Numbered from the stretch's first letter, positions 1 to 8,540 are shown. The stretch is DNA of 64,000 nt from a bacterium SCSIO 12696 (GCA_024397955.1 CP073744.1:2305001-2369000); one strand, 5' to 3'. Made by a program: numbers and translations. The notes: a model not told the origin generated them from the sequence alone.

Positions 1-1286
<1,286 letters not shown>

Positions 1287-1455
1287 ATAACTGAGGCTGC
1301 TGATTGCAGTGACGTTCGGACAAGCATGTAGAAAAGCAAAAGACACGCAAGAACGAAAGACACAGACAGTAAAAGCTTAAGAATCTGCCACCCTATTTGG
1401 ACATGGCACAACGCAGTCATACAGACATAAGACGACAGCCAATCCAAGCCAGTTT
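1287..1455 (+). other. 23S-5S internal transcribed spacer
   Basis: About 170 bp between the 23S 3' end and 5S. I see no tRNA or coding potential. It is AT/purine-rich and presumably carries the processing sites that release 23S and 5S from the common precursor, but no specific site can be assigned. Confidence 0.7.
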
Positions 1456-1573
1456 TCCTGGCGACCATAGAGCATTGGAACCACCTGATCCCATCCCGAA
1501 CTCAGTAGTGAAACGATGTATCGCCGATGGTAGTGTGGGGCTTCCCCATGTGAGAGTAGGTCATCGCCAGGAT
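1456..1573 (+). rRNA. rrf: 5S ribosomal RNA
   Basis: About 118 nt matching bacterial 5S: the 5' strand TCCTGGCGACCAT pairs with the 3' strand ending CATCGCCAGGA, and the internal conserved blocks CCCGAACTCAG, GTGAAAC and the GATGGTAGTGTGGGG helix are all present. It follows 23S in the usual 16S-23S-5S order and is followed at once by an intrinsic terminator, so it is the last gene of the rrn operon. Ends are inferred from the terminal helix. Confidence 0.96.
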
Positions 1574-1580
1574 TTAATTT

Positions 1581-1615
1581 AAAACGCCTCAACCAGAAAT
1601 GGTTGAGGCGTTTTA
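1581..1615 (+). terminator. rrn operon intrinsic terminator
   Basis: A perfect hairpin with arms AAAACGCCTCAACC and GGTTGAGGCGTTTT around a 6-nt AGAAAT loop begins 8 nt after 5S; the T-run lies in the 3' arm and just beyond. This is the primary terminator of the rRNA operon. Confidence 0.93.
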
Positions 1616-1684
1616 CTTTGTGCCGGAAACACCACCGCGGGCTGGCGATGACCAACGGCAATGGCTCGGTGCATCCATGCACCT

Positions 1685-1730
1685 CGGGCTGCGCCCGTCA
1701 AAGACGCCCAAATCCGCTTCCTGCGGATTT
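1685..1730. repeat. Paired palindromes with TGC and TTCCT loops
   Basis: Two adjacent palindromes: CGGGC-TGC-GCCCG (1685-1697) and AAATCCGC-TTCCT-GCGGATTT (1710-1730). The complements of the loops are GCA and AGGAA, matching the loop classes of the arrays at 1817-1913 and 5562-5652, so this looks like the same kind of element in opposite orientation. The first palindrome is the exact reverse complement of the one at 1885-1897. There is no coding potential around it. Confidence 0.7.
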
Positions 1731-1782
1731 GTCGCCAGGATTTAAATAAAAACCCCCAGTCGCACAGCGGCTGGGGGTTTTT
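1731..1782 (+). terminator. Duplicated 5S-tail fragment plus second terminator
   Basis: GTCGCCAGGATTTAAAT at 1731-1747 repeats the 5S 3' end and the bases after it (1561-1578) almost exactly. It is followed by a second strong hairpin: AAAAACCCCCAG (1748-1759) pairs with CTGGGGGTTTTT (1771-1782), with a small inner CGC-ACA-GCG stem. The arrangement (5S tail plus terminator, twice) suggests a remnant of a second 5S unit or a recombination scar at the end of rrn; the second hairpin would act as a back-up terminator. Confidence 0.75.
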
Positions 1783-1816
1783 ATTTATATGCCCAACGAC
1801 CTTCTACCCCGTTAAA

Positions 1817-1913
1817 GCAAGCCGAAGGCTTGCCATGTGACAAAATCGTCGGGAACGATTTTGGGCGCTGTAGCGAAGCGCAGGCGGGCGCAGCCCGAAG
1901 GCCAGGATGGCCT
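1817..1913. repeat. Array of consecutive palindromes with conserved loops
   Basis: Head-to-tail palindromes with unrelated stems: GCAAGCC-GAA-GGCTTGC (1817-1833), CAAAATCGT-CGGGA-ACGATTTTG (1841-1863), CGGGC-GCA-GCCCG (1885-1897) and GGCC-AGGAT-GGCC (about 1901-1913). A further isolated one, AAAAAGGC-CTCCT-GCCTTTTT, lies at 1977-1997. The remainder of 1616-2179 contains no gene that I can support. Stems vary while loops fall into GAA/GCA and (A/G)GGA classes, which argues for a repeat family rather than chance. Confidence 0.7.
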
Positions 1914-2179
1914 GAGTCATTGTAGGTCATCAGATCCGAACTTCCTTAGTGGTACTATGTCTGCCTGCGGCTGTGCAAAAAGGCCTCCTGCCTTTTTGTC
2001 CCCATGTGAGGCACTTCGTAGCTAGAAACTTAAAAAAGCACAGTCATTTTAATGCCTTGTTAATTTCCAACCGCTGATTCCATACCGTAAACTTCCTTCT
2101 TTTGTTGGGTTGGGGAAAGCGTCATTAACGCCATTGTTTTTTTATTCAGAATTGCGCCCTATCAGTGCTGTGAGGTTCA

Positions 2180-3001
2180 GTGATCGAAGGCTTACTGCTT
2201 TACGTCATTCTGGGCATTGTCGCTGGCCTGATAGGTGGTCTGTTTGGGCTCGGTGGCGGGGTGGTAATCGTTCCCTTGCTGATTATCTCTTTTACTGCCC
2301 AAGGTTTTGATGCTGAAATACTGACTCACTTGGCCATTGGCACATCGCTGGCGACGATTGTGGTTACTTCTATTAGTGCTACCTGGGTGCACCATCAAAA
2401 AAAAGCGGTGCTGTGGCCGGTGTTTGTTCAGTTGGCGCCGGGTATTGCTATAGGTGCTGTTCTGGGAGGTGTCATTGCGGCAATGCTTTCCGGCGTGCTG
2501 CTGCAGCTGGTGTTTGGGTTGCTGATGGTGGCAGTGGCGATTCAATTTGGCTTGGGGGTCAAGCCCCATGCACACCGTGAACTTCCTGGTGGCTGGGTAA
2601 ATGGTGTGGCGGGTAGTGTTATCGGGGTTCTGTCTGCGCTGTTTGGCATTGGTGGTGGCTCTCTAACGACGCCTTATTTGTTGTGGTGCAATGTTTCCGT
2701 TCACCGCTCTATTGCCACCAGTGCCGCCTGTGGATTGCCAATTGGCTTGTTTTCCGCATTCAGCTTTATGGCTGCTGGCTGGAGTATTACATCTCTGCCG
2801 CAAGGGGCTGTTGGCTATATCTATTTGCCGGCTTTTATTGGCATCTCTTTGGCGGCTACGGTCAGTGCCCGCTGGGGTGCACAGCTGGCACATCGTTTGC
2901 CAGCACTGCTGTTGAAGCGGCTGTTTGCTTTGGTGATATTTGTATTCGGTGTGCGCTTTATCTGGCTTAATGGTTTGGCCTTGTGGGGTAATGGTGGTTG
3001 A
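2180..3001 (+). CDS. TSUP-family (TauE/SafE) membrane permease
   Basis: A 273-residue integral membrane protein of the sulfite exporter TauE/SafE (TSUP) family, which moves small organic or inorganic sulfur compounds across the inner membrane; the substrate here is unknown. Both family halves are visible: the N-terminal glycine-rich GLIGGLFGLGGGVVIVPLL segment (about residues 15-33) and its second-half counterpart VLSALFGIGGGSLTTPYLL (about 155-173), with about eight hydrophobic spans. Start is GTG with GAGG 5 nt upstream. The 3' end overlaps birA by 11 bp, so the two are probably co-transcribed. This gene is not part of the usual birA-coaX neighbourhood and may be a local addition. Confidence 0.88.
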   Translation: MIEGLLLYVILGIVAGLIGGLFGLGGGVVIVPLLIISFTAQGFDAEILTHLAIGTSLATIVVTSISATWVHHQKKAVLWPVFVQLAPGIAIGAVLGGVIAAMLSGVLLQLVFGLLMVAVAIQFGLGVKPHAHRELPGGWVNGVAGSVIGVLSALFGIGGGSLTTPYLLWCNVSVHRSIATSAACGLPIGLFSAFSFMAAGWSITSLPQGAVGYIYLPAFIGISLAATVSARWGAQLAHRLPALLLKRLFALVIFVFGVRFIWLNGLALWGNGG

Positions 3002-3974
3002 TTCAACAGATAATTTGATCGCGGTATTGGCAGATGGCCAGTTTCATTCTGGCGAGGAGCTGGGTACCCAGCTTGGTGTAAGCCGTACAGCGGTCTGGAA
3101 GCAAGTGCAAAAACTCGTAGAACTTGGATTGGATGTAGAAACAGTCAAAGGGCGCGGCTATTGCGTACCTGGCGGTATCGAGTTGTTTTGCAAGCACGGC
3201 ATATTGTCAGCGTTGTCAAAGGGGGCCAAAGAGCAGTTAAGCCAATTGGATATTCTGAGTAGCACTGATTCCACCAACAGTGTTGCCCGGCTACGGGCGG
3301 AGCATAATGATGCTAGCGGCTATGTGGTGCTGGCGGAGCAGCAAACCGCCGGGCGCGGCCGGCGTGGGCGCCGATGGGTGAGCCCGTTTGCCCGTAACCT
3401 ATACCTTTCTGCAGTTTGGGGGTTTGATGGCGGAGCGGCTGCCCTGGAAGGGCTAAGTTTGGCCGTTGGTGTCGCAGTGAAGCGCGCTTTGGCTACTTGT
3501 GGTGCTGTTGAGGCGGAGCTTAAGTGGCCCAATGATGTGCTTTATAAGGGACACAAAGTTGCGGGCATACTGTTAGAAATGATTGGTGATCCAGCGGGTT
3601 TTTGCCAAGTTGTCGTGGGAATAGGGGTGAATATTAATATGCCTGCGAATCAGGTATCAGGTATTGATCAGCCCTGGACTGACCTTAGCAAGGTATGTGG
3701 CAAGTCGATATCCCGCAATCAGGTGGCGGCTAGCCTACTGGATGAATTACTGCCGATGCTGGCGAGTTATCACCAGCAGGGTTTTGCCCGCTATCGTGAT
3801 GAATGGCAAGGCAGCGACGCTTTTCGTGGCAAGCCGGTAGAGTTGATTACTGCTAATCGATCAGTAGTTGGCACAGCCAGCGGTGTTTCTGAGGCAGGTG
3901 CTATCGGCTTGAGGGTTGATGGAGAGTTACATTACTTTAATGGCGGTGAAATCAGCTTGAGGAGTGCCAGTTAA
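2991..3974 (+). CDS. birA: Bifunctional biotin-[acetyl-CoA-carboxylase] ligase / biotin operon repressor BirA
   Basis: About 327 residues. The N-terminal winged helix-turn-helix (roughly residues 5-60, with the segment LGVSRTAVWKQVQKL) gives DNA-binding repressor activity; the central catalytic domain holds the biotinyl-AMP loop GRGRRGRRWVSP, the KWPNDV motif and GILLEM; an SH3-like C-terminal domain follows. It activates biotin to biotinyl-5'-AMP and attaches it to AccB. The frame is open further upstream, but ATG 2991 is chosen because upstream residues are the translated 3' end of the TSUP gene in another frame; GTG 2994 is an alternative. It overlaps coaX by one base (TAATG), which indicates translational coupling. 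Confidence 0.95.
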   Translation: MVVDSTDNLIAVLADGQFHSGEELGTQLGVSRTAVWKQVQKLVELGLDVETVKGRGYCVPGGIELFCKHGILSALSKGAKEQLSQLDILSSTDSTNSVARLRAEHNDASGYVVLAEQQTAGRGRRGRRWVSPFARNLYLSAVWGFDGGAAALEGLSLAVGVAVKRALATCGAVEAELKWPNDVLYKGHKVAGILLEMIGDPAGFCQVVVGIGVNINMPANQVSGIDQPWTDLSKVCGKSISRNQVAASLLDELLPMLASYHQQGFARYRDEWQGSDAFRGKPVELITANRSVVGTASGVSEAGAIGLRVDGELHYFNGGEISLRSAS

Positions 3975-4678
3975 TGGCGGTTATGGATATTGATATTGGC
4001 AATACCCGGGCGAAGTGGCGTTGTGGGGAGCAGCGAGGTGCACTGGTAAATGGTGGAGACTGGGAGGATTCTTTTTCTGGCTTGGTTGAGGGCCCTGAGC
4101 GCGTGCGTGTGGCCAATGTCGCCGGCAAAGATATCGAAAGTGGGCTAGCTCAGTGGGTGATGAACCGTTGGGGTCTTGAGTTAGAGTTGGCGGTAACCAA
4201 TAGCCATGCGGCAGGTGTGCAATGTGGTTACCCGGATCCTGGCCAGCTAGGAGTCGATCGCTGGTTGGCAGTGTTAGCGGCTTCCCGTGAAAGTAGTGGT
4301 GACACTGTTATTGTCAGCGCCGGTAGTGCCATAACTGTGGATTTGTTGAATGAGCGCCGCCAGCATCTGGGGGGCTTTATCGTTCCAGGTTTGGAAATGC
4401 AGCGCAGGGCGCTTTTTTCAGGTACCAGCCAGGTCAAAGTTGAAAGTTTGTGGAAAAACGCAATTACAGATCCTGGCAGTAGTACAGCTCAGGCGGTTAT
4501 CAATGGCTGCCTTAAAATGGCAATACAATTGATACAGTGCGCACGGCAAGAGTTGAATTCCAGTGCCCCTGTTTTCCTGGGAGGCGGTGATGCTCAATAC
4601 TTGTTGCCCCACCTTAATGGTCAGGTTTTCCTCAAGGAGGAAATGGTATTGGATGGACTGTCGGTGTTGATGCCCTAA
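3974..4678 (+). CDS. coaX: Type III pantothenate kinase CoaX
   Basis: 234 residues; phosphorylates pantothenate in the first step of coenzyme A synthesis. The ASKHA-fold signatures are present: the phosphate-1 motif DIDIGNTRAKWR near the N-terminus, GVDRWLAVLAA, SAGSAITVDLL and GGFIVPGLEMQRRAL. A birA-coaX pair followed by a small SPOR-type gene and tRNAs is the typical Pseudomonas-like arrangement. Start ATG 3974 overlaps the birA stop; an internal ATG at 3983 (MDIDIGN) is also possible because it puts the phosphate motif at the very N-terminus, as in homologues. Confidence 0.94.
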   Translation: MAVMDIDIGNTRAKWRCGEQRGALVNGGDWEDSFSGLVEGPERVRVANVAGKDIESGLAQWVMNRWGLELELAVTNSHAAGVQCGYPDPGQLGVDRWLAVLAASRESSGDTVIVSAGSAITVDLLNERRQHLGGFIVPGLEMQRRALFSGTSQVKVESLWKNAITDPGSSTAQAVINGCLKMAIQLIQCARQELNSSAPVFLGGGDAQYLLPHLNGQVFLKEEMVLDGLSVLMP

Positions 4679-4688
4679 GGAATGCAGT

Positions 4689-5117
4689 ATGCGTTGGCTA
4701 TTTGCCATTTTGATGTTGATGAACGGTGTAGCGCTTTACTGGTTTTCATCGCAGCAACCAGCTTCTACTCCTCAGCCGGCTTCTCTTAATGAAGCATCTG
4801 GACTCATATTGTTATCAGAGCGGGAGCCCGGTGATCTCCAATTATCCGGTGAGTGTCTGGTTGTTGGGCCTGTTCGTGAGTTGGAATTAATCGAGTCGTT
4901 GTCCGGTGGTTTGAGTGACTTGGGTGTGGCTCACCAACGCTGGTCTTTAGCTCCATCTGGTTTGGCCGAAGAACAGGAGTACTGGCTTCAATTTGCCGCT
5001 TCCCTGCAGGCGAAAGTCGGGCGGCGCCTGTGGTTTGATATCCTCTCAAAAAGCCCAAGTACGGAAATTTTGCAAAAAAACTGTGCGGTGGTTGCTTCGC
5101 ACGGCGACTTCCCATAG
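4689..5117 (+). CDS. Small membrane-anchored protein, degenerate SPOR-like domain
   Basis: 142 residues with an N-terminal uncleaved anchor or signal (MRWLFAILMLMNGVALYWF), a proline/serine linker, and a C-terminal globular part containing CLVVGPVRELELIESLSGGLSDLGV, which resembles the first beta-alpha unit of a SPOR (peptidoglycan-binding) fold. The gene in this position in Pseudomonas-type genomes encodes a SPOR-domain protein, which supports the assignment, but the sequence is short and divergent. It lies 10 bp after coaX, in the same operon. The 3' end contains the promoter of the tRNA cluster. Confidence 0.7.
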   Translation: MRWLFAILMLMNGVALYWFSSQQPASTPQPASLNEASGLILLSEREPGDLQLSGECLVVGPVRELELIESLSGGLSDLGVAHQRWSLAPSGLAEEQEYWLQFAASLQAKVGRRLWFDILSKSPSTEILQKNCAVVASHGDFP

Positions 5118-5120
5118 AAT
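5092..5120 (+). promoter_or_regulatory. Sigma70 promoter of the tRNA cluster
   Basis: TTGCTT (5092-5097), a 17-bp spacer and TAGAAT (5115-5120), followed by a GC-rich discriminator (CCCGCCTCC) typical of stringently controlled stable-RNA promoters. It overlaps the end of the SPOR-like gene and lies about 55 bp before the first tRNA. Confidence 0.7.
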
Positions 5121-5174
5121 CCCGCCTCCGTTTATGCGCAGAGCCCAAAACTCAGGGCTGTTGAAACGGTTTTA

Positions 5175-5250
5175 GCTGGTGTAGCTCAGTTGGCAGAGCA
5201 GCTGACTTGTAATCAGCAGGTCGTAGGTTCGACTCCTATCACCAGCTCCA
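5175..5250 (+). tRNA. tRNA-Thr(UGU)
   Basis: 76 nt including encoded CCA. The acceptor helix is GCTGGTG/CACCAGC, the anticodon loop CTTGTAA gives anticodon TGT, and the T-arm is GTAGGTTCGACTCCTAT. It is the first tRNA of the Thr-Tyr-Gly-Thr cluster, as in gammaproteobacteria generally. Confidence 0.97.
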
Positions 5251-5395
5251 TTTTTTATAGCGCTTTGAAGCACTTAGGTGTTGACAGGGTGTGGTTGGAT
5301 AAAGAAAATGTCCGGCCGTTTTTGCTGGGCTTCCTTGGGTTTGAGTGACCAAAAGGGCTTGCTTGGCATTGAAGCAGTTTTTTTGAAGTAAGTTT

Positions 5396-5479
5396 GCTGG
5401 GGTTCCCGAGTGGCCAAAGGGATCAGACTGTAAATCTGACGCGAAAGCTTCGGTGGTTCGAATCCACCCCCCAGCACCA
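5396..5479 (+). tRNA. tRNA-Tyr(GUA)
   Basis: 84 nt with a long variable arm (class II) and encoded CCA. The acceptor GCTGGGG pairs with CCCCAGC, the anticodon loop CTGTAAA gives GTA, and the T-loop is TTCGAAT. A TTGACA hexamer at 5281-5286 lies upstream but has only a weak -10 partner. A decayed copy of the same gene lies at 5670-5773. Confidence 0.97.
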
Positions 5480-5561
5480 TATTCGAAGGACAAATGCTGA
5501 AAAGCAGTGAACGGGATGTTCAGGGTCGGTAGGTCTGTTAGTGGATTTGAACCTGGTTCGA

Positions 5562-5652
5562 CAAATTTGCAGGAGCAAATTTGAGCAGCGCACAGCGCTG
5601 ACCCGCAGGGCGTAGAGCAGGATGCCCGGAGTAATCCACCCCAGGATGGGGT
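5562..5652. repeat. Array of consecutive palindromes with conserved loops
   Basis: Consecutive palindromes: CAAATTTGC-AGGA-GCAAATTTG (5562-5583), AGCGC-ACA-GCGCT (5587-5599), CCC-GCA-GGG (5602-5610) and ACCCC-AGGAT-GGGGT (5638-5652). The same loop grammar occurs at 1817-1913, with entirely different stems. The preceding stretch (5480-5561) shows no gene. The tail GGAGTAATCCACCCCAG here is repeated, with one change, in the T-arm of the damaged tRNA-Tyr at 5753-5768, linking the array to that tRNA remnant. Confidence 0.7.
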
Positions 5653-5669
5653 TTGGTAAAAGATTTTAT

Positions 5670-5773
5670 GCTACGGCTCCCGAGTGGCCAAAGCGATCAG
5701 ACTGGCTTTTTATGCGCCGCAGGCGCTCTGACGCGAAAGCTTCGGTGGTTTGGAGTAATCCAGCCCAGCACCA
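5670..5773 (+). pseudogene. tRNA-Tyr pseudogene interrupted by a palindrome
   Basis: This aligns throughout with the intact tRNA-Tyr at 5396-5479 (shared CTCCCGAGTGGCCAAAG in the D-arm, GCGAAAGCTTCGGTGG in the variable/T region, and the CCCAGCACCA end) but is 104 nt instead of 84. The anticodon-loop bases TAAA are replaced by a 22-nt segment containing the palindrome GCGCC-GCA-GGCGC (5714-5726); the T-loop TTCGAAT is replaced by a longer sequence; and the acceptor 5' strand GCTACGG no longer pairs with the 3' strand. It cannot be a functional tRNA as such. Confidence 0.85.
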
Positions 5774-5788
5774 TTTTAAGTAAGTTCG

Positions 5789-5862
5789 GCGGGTATAGTT
5801 CAGTGGTAGAACGTCAGCCTTCCAAGCTGAATATGCGGGTTCGATTCCCGCTACCCGCTCCA
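5789..5862 (+). tRNA. tRNA-Gly(UCC)
   Basis: 74 nt with encoded CCA. Acceptor GCGGGTA/TACCCGC, anticodon loop CTTCCAA giving TCC, T-arm GCGGGTTCGATTCCCGC. It follows the Tyr locus, as in the E. coli tyrU-glyT-thrT order. Confidence 0.97.
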
Positions 5863-5916
5863 GTTTTCTCTGTATAGAGAGGCTGGAAGGAAGCAAGACT
5901 TTTTATACAGGTTAAT

Positions 5917-5992
5917 GCTCTTGTAGCTCAGTTGGTAGAGCACACCCTTGGTAAGGGTGAGGTCGGCAGTTCAAATCTGCTCAAGAGCTCCA
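5917..5992 (+). tRNA. tRNA-Thr(GGU)
   Basis: 76 nt with encoded CCA. Acceptor GCTCTTG/CAAGAGC, anticodon loop TTGGTAA giving GGT. In E. coli and Pseudomonas the next gene is a tuf copy; here it is followed directly by a terminator. Confidence 0.97.
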
Positions 5993-5998
5993 GATTTT

Positions 5999-6031
5999 CC
6001 CGCGAAGCAATAGGCTTCGCTGGGATTTTTT
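5999..6031 (+). terminator. Intrinsic terminator after tRNA-Thr(GGU)
   Basis: GCGAAGC (6002-6008) pairs with GCTTCGC (6014-6020), extended by CCC/GGG across a one-base bulge, followed by a T-run (6026-6031). It closes the Thr-Tyr-Gly-Thr tRNA unit and separates it from tRNA-Trp/secE. Confidence 0.85.
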
Positions 6032-6128
6032 GGCACTTAAAAATTTGTCTGAGGTGGCAAATGCTGCCCAAGTAACTGATTTTTAAGGGTTGGGCTTGGC
6101 GTCGAGTGATGCCAGGTAATTGCTTTAC

Positions 6129-6204
6129 AGGCCAGTAGTTCAATTGGTAGAGCGTCGGTCTCCAAAACCGAAAGTTGGGGGTTCGAGTCCCTCCTGGCCT
6201 GCCA
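6129..6204 (+). tRNA. tRNA-Trp(CCA)
   Basis: 76 nt with encoded CCA. Acceptor AGGCCAG/CTGGCCT, anticodon loop CTCCAAA giving CCA, T-arm GGGGGTTCGAGTCCCTC. The gene sits 60 nt before secE, as in Pseudomonas-type genomes, and is likely co-transcribed with secE-nusG. No convincing promoter hexamers are seen between 6032 and 6128. Confidence 0.97.
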
Positions 6205-6267
6205 TAGTTTGTTGCAACACAGAGTTGCAAGGTAAGCGACCATAGACAGCGGAGTGCGAAAGCGTTG

Positions 6268-6651
6268 ATGAGCGCAGCGAGCGAAGAAAAGCAGTATCAA
6301 TTGGACGGACTGAAGTGGCTATTGGTGGTTGTCCTTTTGGTGGCGGCTATCGGTGGCAACTATTACTTTGCCAATTTGGCTGAAAGTGACCCCGGCCTGC
6401 TTTATCGAGTGCTGGGTGTGCTGGTTCTGTTTGGCCTCGCCGGTGTTGTGGCGGCGCAGACTGCTAAAGGGGCTGGCTTTGTCGCCCTTTTCCGTGGTGC
6501 CCGCACTGAGCTACGCAAAGTGGTATGGCCTACTGCCCAAGAGCGCAACCAGACGACGTTAATGGTGTTGGCGGTTGTGATTGTTATGGCGCTGCTGCTG
6601 TGGGGCTTGGATGCACTGTTTGGTGCATTGGCCAAGCTGGTGATTGGCTAA
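6268..6651 (+). CDS. secE: Protein translocase subunit SecE
   Basis: 127 residues, the long gammaproteobacterial form with three membrane spans (about residues 17-35, 46-63 and 94-115) and the conserved cytoplasmic amphipathic segment with the signature RTELRKVVWPT before the last span. It stabilises SecY in the SecYEG preprotein channel of the inner membrane. The start is ATG 6268; a TTG at 6265 directly before it is equally placed for the GGAG at 6251. It is followed 24 bp later by nusG, the standard pair. Confidence 0.95.
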   Translation: MSAASEEKQYQLDGLKWLLVVVLLVAAIGGNYYFANLAESDPGLLYRVLGVLVLFGLAGVVAAQTAKGAGFVALFRGARTELRKVVWPTAQERNQTTLMVLAVVIVMALLLWGLDALFGALAKLVIG

Positions 6652-6675
6652 GGTTCATCTAGATAGGAATTGAAT

Positions 6676-7209
6676 ATGGCCAAGCGTTGGTATGTGGTAC
6701 ACGCCTATTCCGGCTACGAAAAGAAAGTGGCAGGTTCGCTGAAAGAGCGCATTGAGCTGCATGGCATGGAAGAGCAGTTTGGCGAAGTGCTGGTGCCCAC
6801 CGAAGAAGTGGTGGAAATGCGCGGCGGTCAAAAGCGTAAGAGCGAACGCAAGTTTTTCCCCGGTTACGTGCTGGTGCAAATGGAGCTCAGTGACGATACT
6901 TGGCACTTGGTAAAAGAAACCCCTCGAGTGATGGGTTTTATTGGCGGCAAGGCGGATCGCCCTGCGCCGATTACTGAACGTGAAGCGGAAGCCATTCTGC
7001 AACGTATGCACGATTCGGAAGAAAAGCCAAAGCCCAAGACCATGTTCGAACCGGGCGAAGTGGTGCGCGTTATCGATGGCCCTTTCAACGACTTCAATGG
7101 TGTTGTTGAAGAGGTCAATTACGAGAAGAGCCGCTTGCATGTGGCGGTATCTATCTTTGGTCGCACCACGCCGGTTGAGCTGGAATTTACTCAGGTCGAA
7201 AAAACCTGA
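6676..7209 (+). CDS. nusG: Transcription termination/antitermination protein NusG
   Basis: 177 residues; binds the RNA polymerase clamp helices through its NGN domain ([20 protein letters not shown] near the N-terminus, [28 protein letters not shown]) and couples to Rho or S10 through the C-terminal KOW domain ([24 protein letters not shown]). ATG 6676 is preferred to the in-frame TTG 6670 because AGGAAT lies at a proper distance and homologues begin close to KRWYVV. Confidence 0.97.
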   Translation: MAKRWYVVHAYSGYEKKVAGSLKERIELHGMEEQFGEVLVPTEEVVEMRGGQKRKSERKFFPGYVLVQMELSDDTWHLVKETPRVMGFIGGKADRPAPITEREAEAILQRMHDSEEKPKPKTMFEPGEVVRVIDGPFNDFNGVVEEVNYEKSRLHVAVSIFGRTTPVELEFTQVEKT

Positions 7210-7337
7210 GCCTGAAAAACTGAATTTTAAATGCTTCGCCGAATGGGTCGGTGGAGCGGGGAGCCTGAGACGGCTCTGTTTTGCGTTTTGGCGCAGGGCG
7301 GGGTTTGAGGCGCTAATCACCCATCTGGAGTGAAACC

Positions 7338-7769
7338 ATGGCTAAAAAAGTCGAAGCTTATATCAAGCTGCAAGTAAAGGCCGGTCAGGCCAACCCAAGT
7401 CCCCCTGTTGGTCCTGCGTTGGGTCAGCACGGTGTAAATATCATGGAATTCTGTAAGGCGTTCAACGCTCAGACTCAAGGCATCGAGCCCGGTCTGCCAG
7501 TTCCTGTTGTGATTACTGTATACAGTGATCGCAGCTTCACTTTCATTATGAAGTCGCCGCCTGCCGCTGTACTGCTGCGCAAGGCTGCTGGCATCAAGAA
7601 AGGCAGCGGTCGCCCCAACAGCGACAAAGTGGGCAAGGTGACCCGCGCTCAGCTGGAAGAAATTGTAAAAACCAAAGAAGCCGATCTGACAGCTGCCGAT
7701 ATGGACGCTGCAGTTCGTACCATTGCTGGTTCTGCCCGCAGTGCTGGTATCGAAGTGGAGGGTGTGTAA
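7338..7769 (+). CDS. rplK: 50S ribosomal protein L11
   Basis: 143 residues, full length. N-terminal [31 protein letters not shown] with the proline-rich factor-binding domain, then the rRNA-binding C-terminal domain. Part of the GTPase-associated centre and needed for RelA activation. The ATG has GGAGTG 8 nt upstream. The 128-nt gap after nusG holds a small GAGCC/GGCTC hairpin (7261-7276), whose role is unclear. The stop codon abuts the rplA start. Confidence 0.98.
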   Translation: MAKKVEAYIKLQVKAGQANPSPPVGPALGQHGVNIMEFCKAFNAQTQGIEPGLPVPVVITVYSDRSFTFIMKSPPAAVLLRKAAGIKKGSGRPNSDKVGKVTRAQLEEIVKTKEADLTAADMDAAVRTIAGSARSAGIEVEGV

Positions 7770-8465
7770 ATGGCCAAGTTGTCTAAGCGCCAGCGCGCTA
7801 TCCGTGAAAAAGTAGAGATTGGCAAGCAGTACCCAATGGCCGACGCTGTTTCCCTGCTGAAAGAGCTGTCTACCGTGAAGTTTGCCGAAACCGTTGATGT
7901 GGCGGTGAACCTGGGTATTGACCCCCGTAAATCCGACCAGGCTGTTCGCGGCGCAACTACCCTGCCTAACGGTACCGGTAAAGACGTTCGCGTTGCTGTA
8001 TTCACCCAGGGTGAAGCGGCTGAAGCGGCCAAAGCGGCCGGTGCCGACATCGTTGGTATGGAAGATCTGGCTGAGCAAGTGAAAGGCGGCAACCTGGACT
8101 TTGACGTGGTGATTGCTGACCCCGCTGCTATGCGTGTTGTCGGTGCCCTGGGTCAAATTCTCGGCCCTCGCGGCCTGATGCCTAACCCAAAAACTGGCAC
8201 CGTAACCCCCGATGTAGCCACTGCGGTTAAAAACGCCAAGGCCGGTCAGGTTCGTTATCGCGCCGACAAAGCCGGTATTGTTCACGGCGGCATTGGCCGA
8301 GTGAGCTTTGAAGAAGCGGCTCTGAAAGAAAACCTGGAAGCGCTGATCGCTGACCTGAAAAAGGCCAAGCCCGCTTCTGCCAAAGGTGTGTATTTAAAGA
8401 AAGTGACCCTGTCCACCACCATGGGCCCAGGTATCACTATCGACCAGTCTTCTCTGGAAATCTAA
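7770..8465 (+). CDS. rplA: 50S ribosomal protein L1
   Basis: 231 residues, usual length. Contains the L1 signature region, including [20 protein letters not shown], and the N-terminal [10 protein letters not shown]. It forms the L1 stalk at the ribosomal E-site and, in related bacteria, represses translation of the rplK-rplA message. The start immediately follows the rplK stop, consistent with translational coupling. Confidence 0.98.
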   Translation: MAKLSKRQRAIREKVEIGKQYPMADAVSLLKELSTVKFAETVDVAVNLGIDPRKSDQAVRGATTLPNGTGKDVRVAVFTQGEAAEAAKAAGADIVGMEDLAEQVKGGNLDFDVVIADPAAMRVVGALGQILGPRGLMPNPKTGTVTPDVATAVKNAKAGQVRYRADKAGIVHGGIGRVSFEEAALKENLEALIADLKKAKPASAKGVYLKKVTLSTTMGPGITIDQSSLEI

Positions 8466-8540
8466 ATTTTTTAGGAAAGAGAAGCGTAAAGAACTTTGGG
8501 GCTTGCCTTTTGTTGTTGCCCTTCCAGGGTAAAAGGCGGG

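Noticed and set aside
1837..2310. Small open frames in the palindrome-rich spacer before the TSUP gene
   Set aside because: They run through palindromes or the start of the TSUP gene in another frame, with no SD or plausible protein features.
5281..5309. TTGACA promoter before tRNA-Tyr
   Set aside because: A perfect -35 but the best -10 at 17 bp is GAAAAT; too weak to list as a promoter.
5653..5896. Short open frames spanning the tRNA-Tyr remnant and tRNA-Gly
   Set aside because: The translations only reflect tRNA sequence; such 'proteins' are known annotation artefacts of tRNA clusters.
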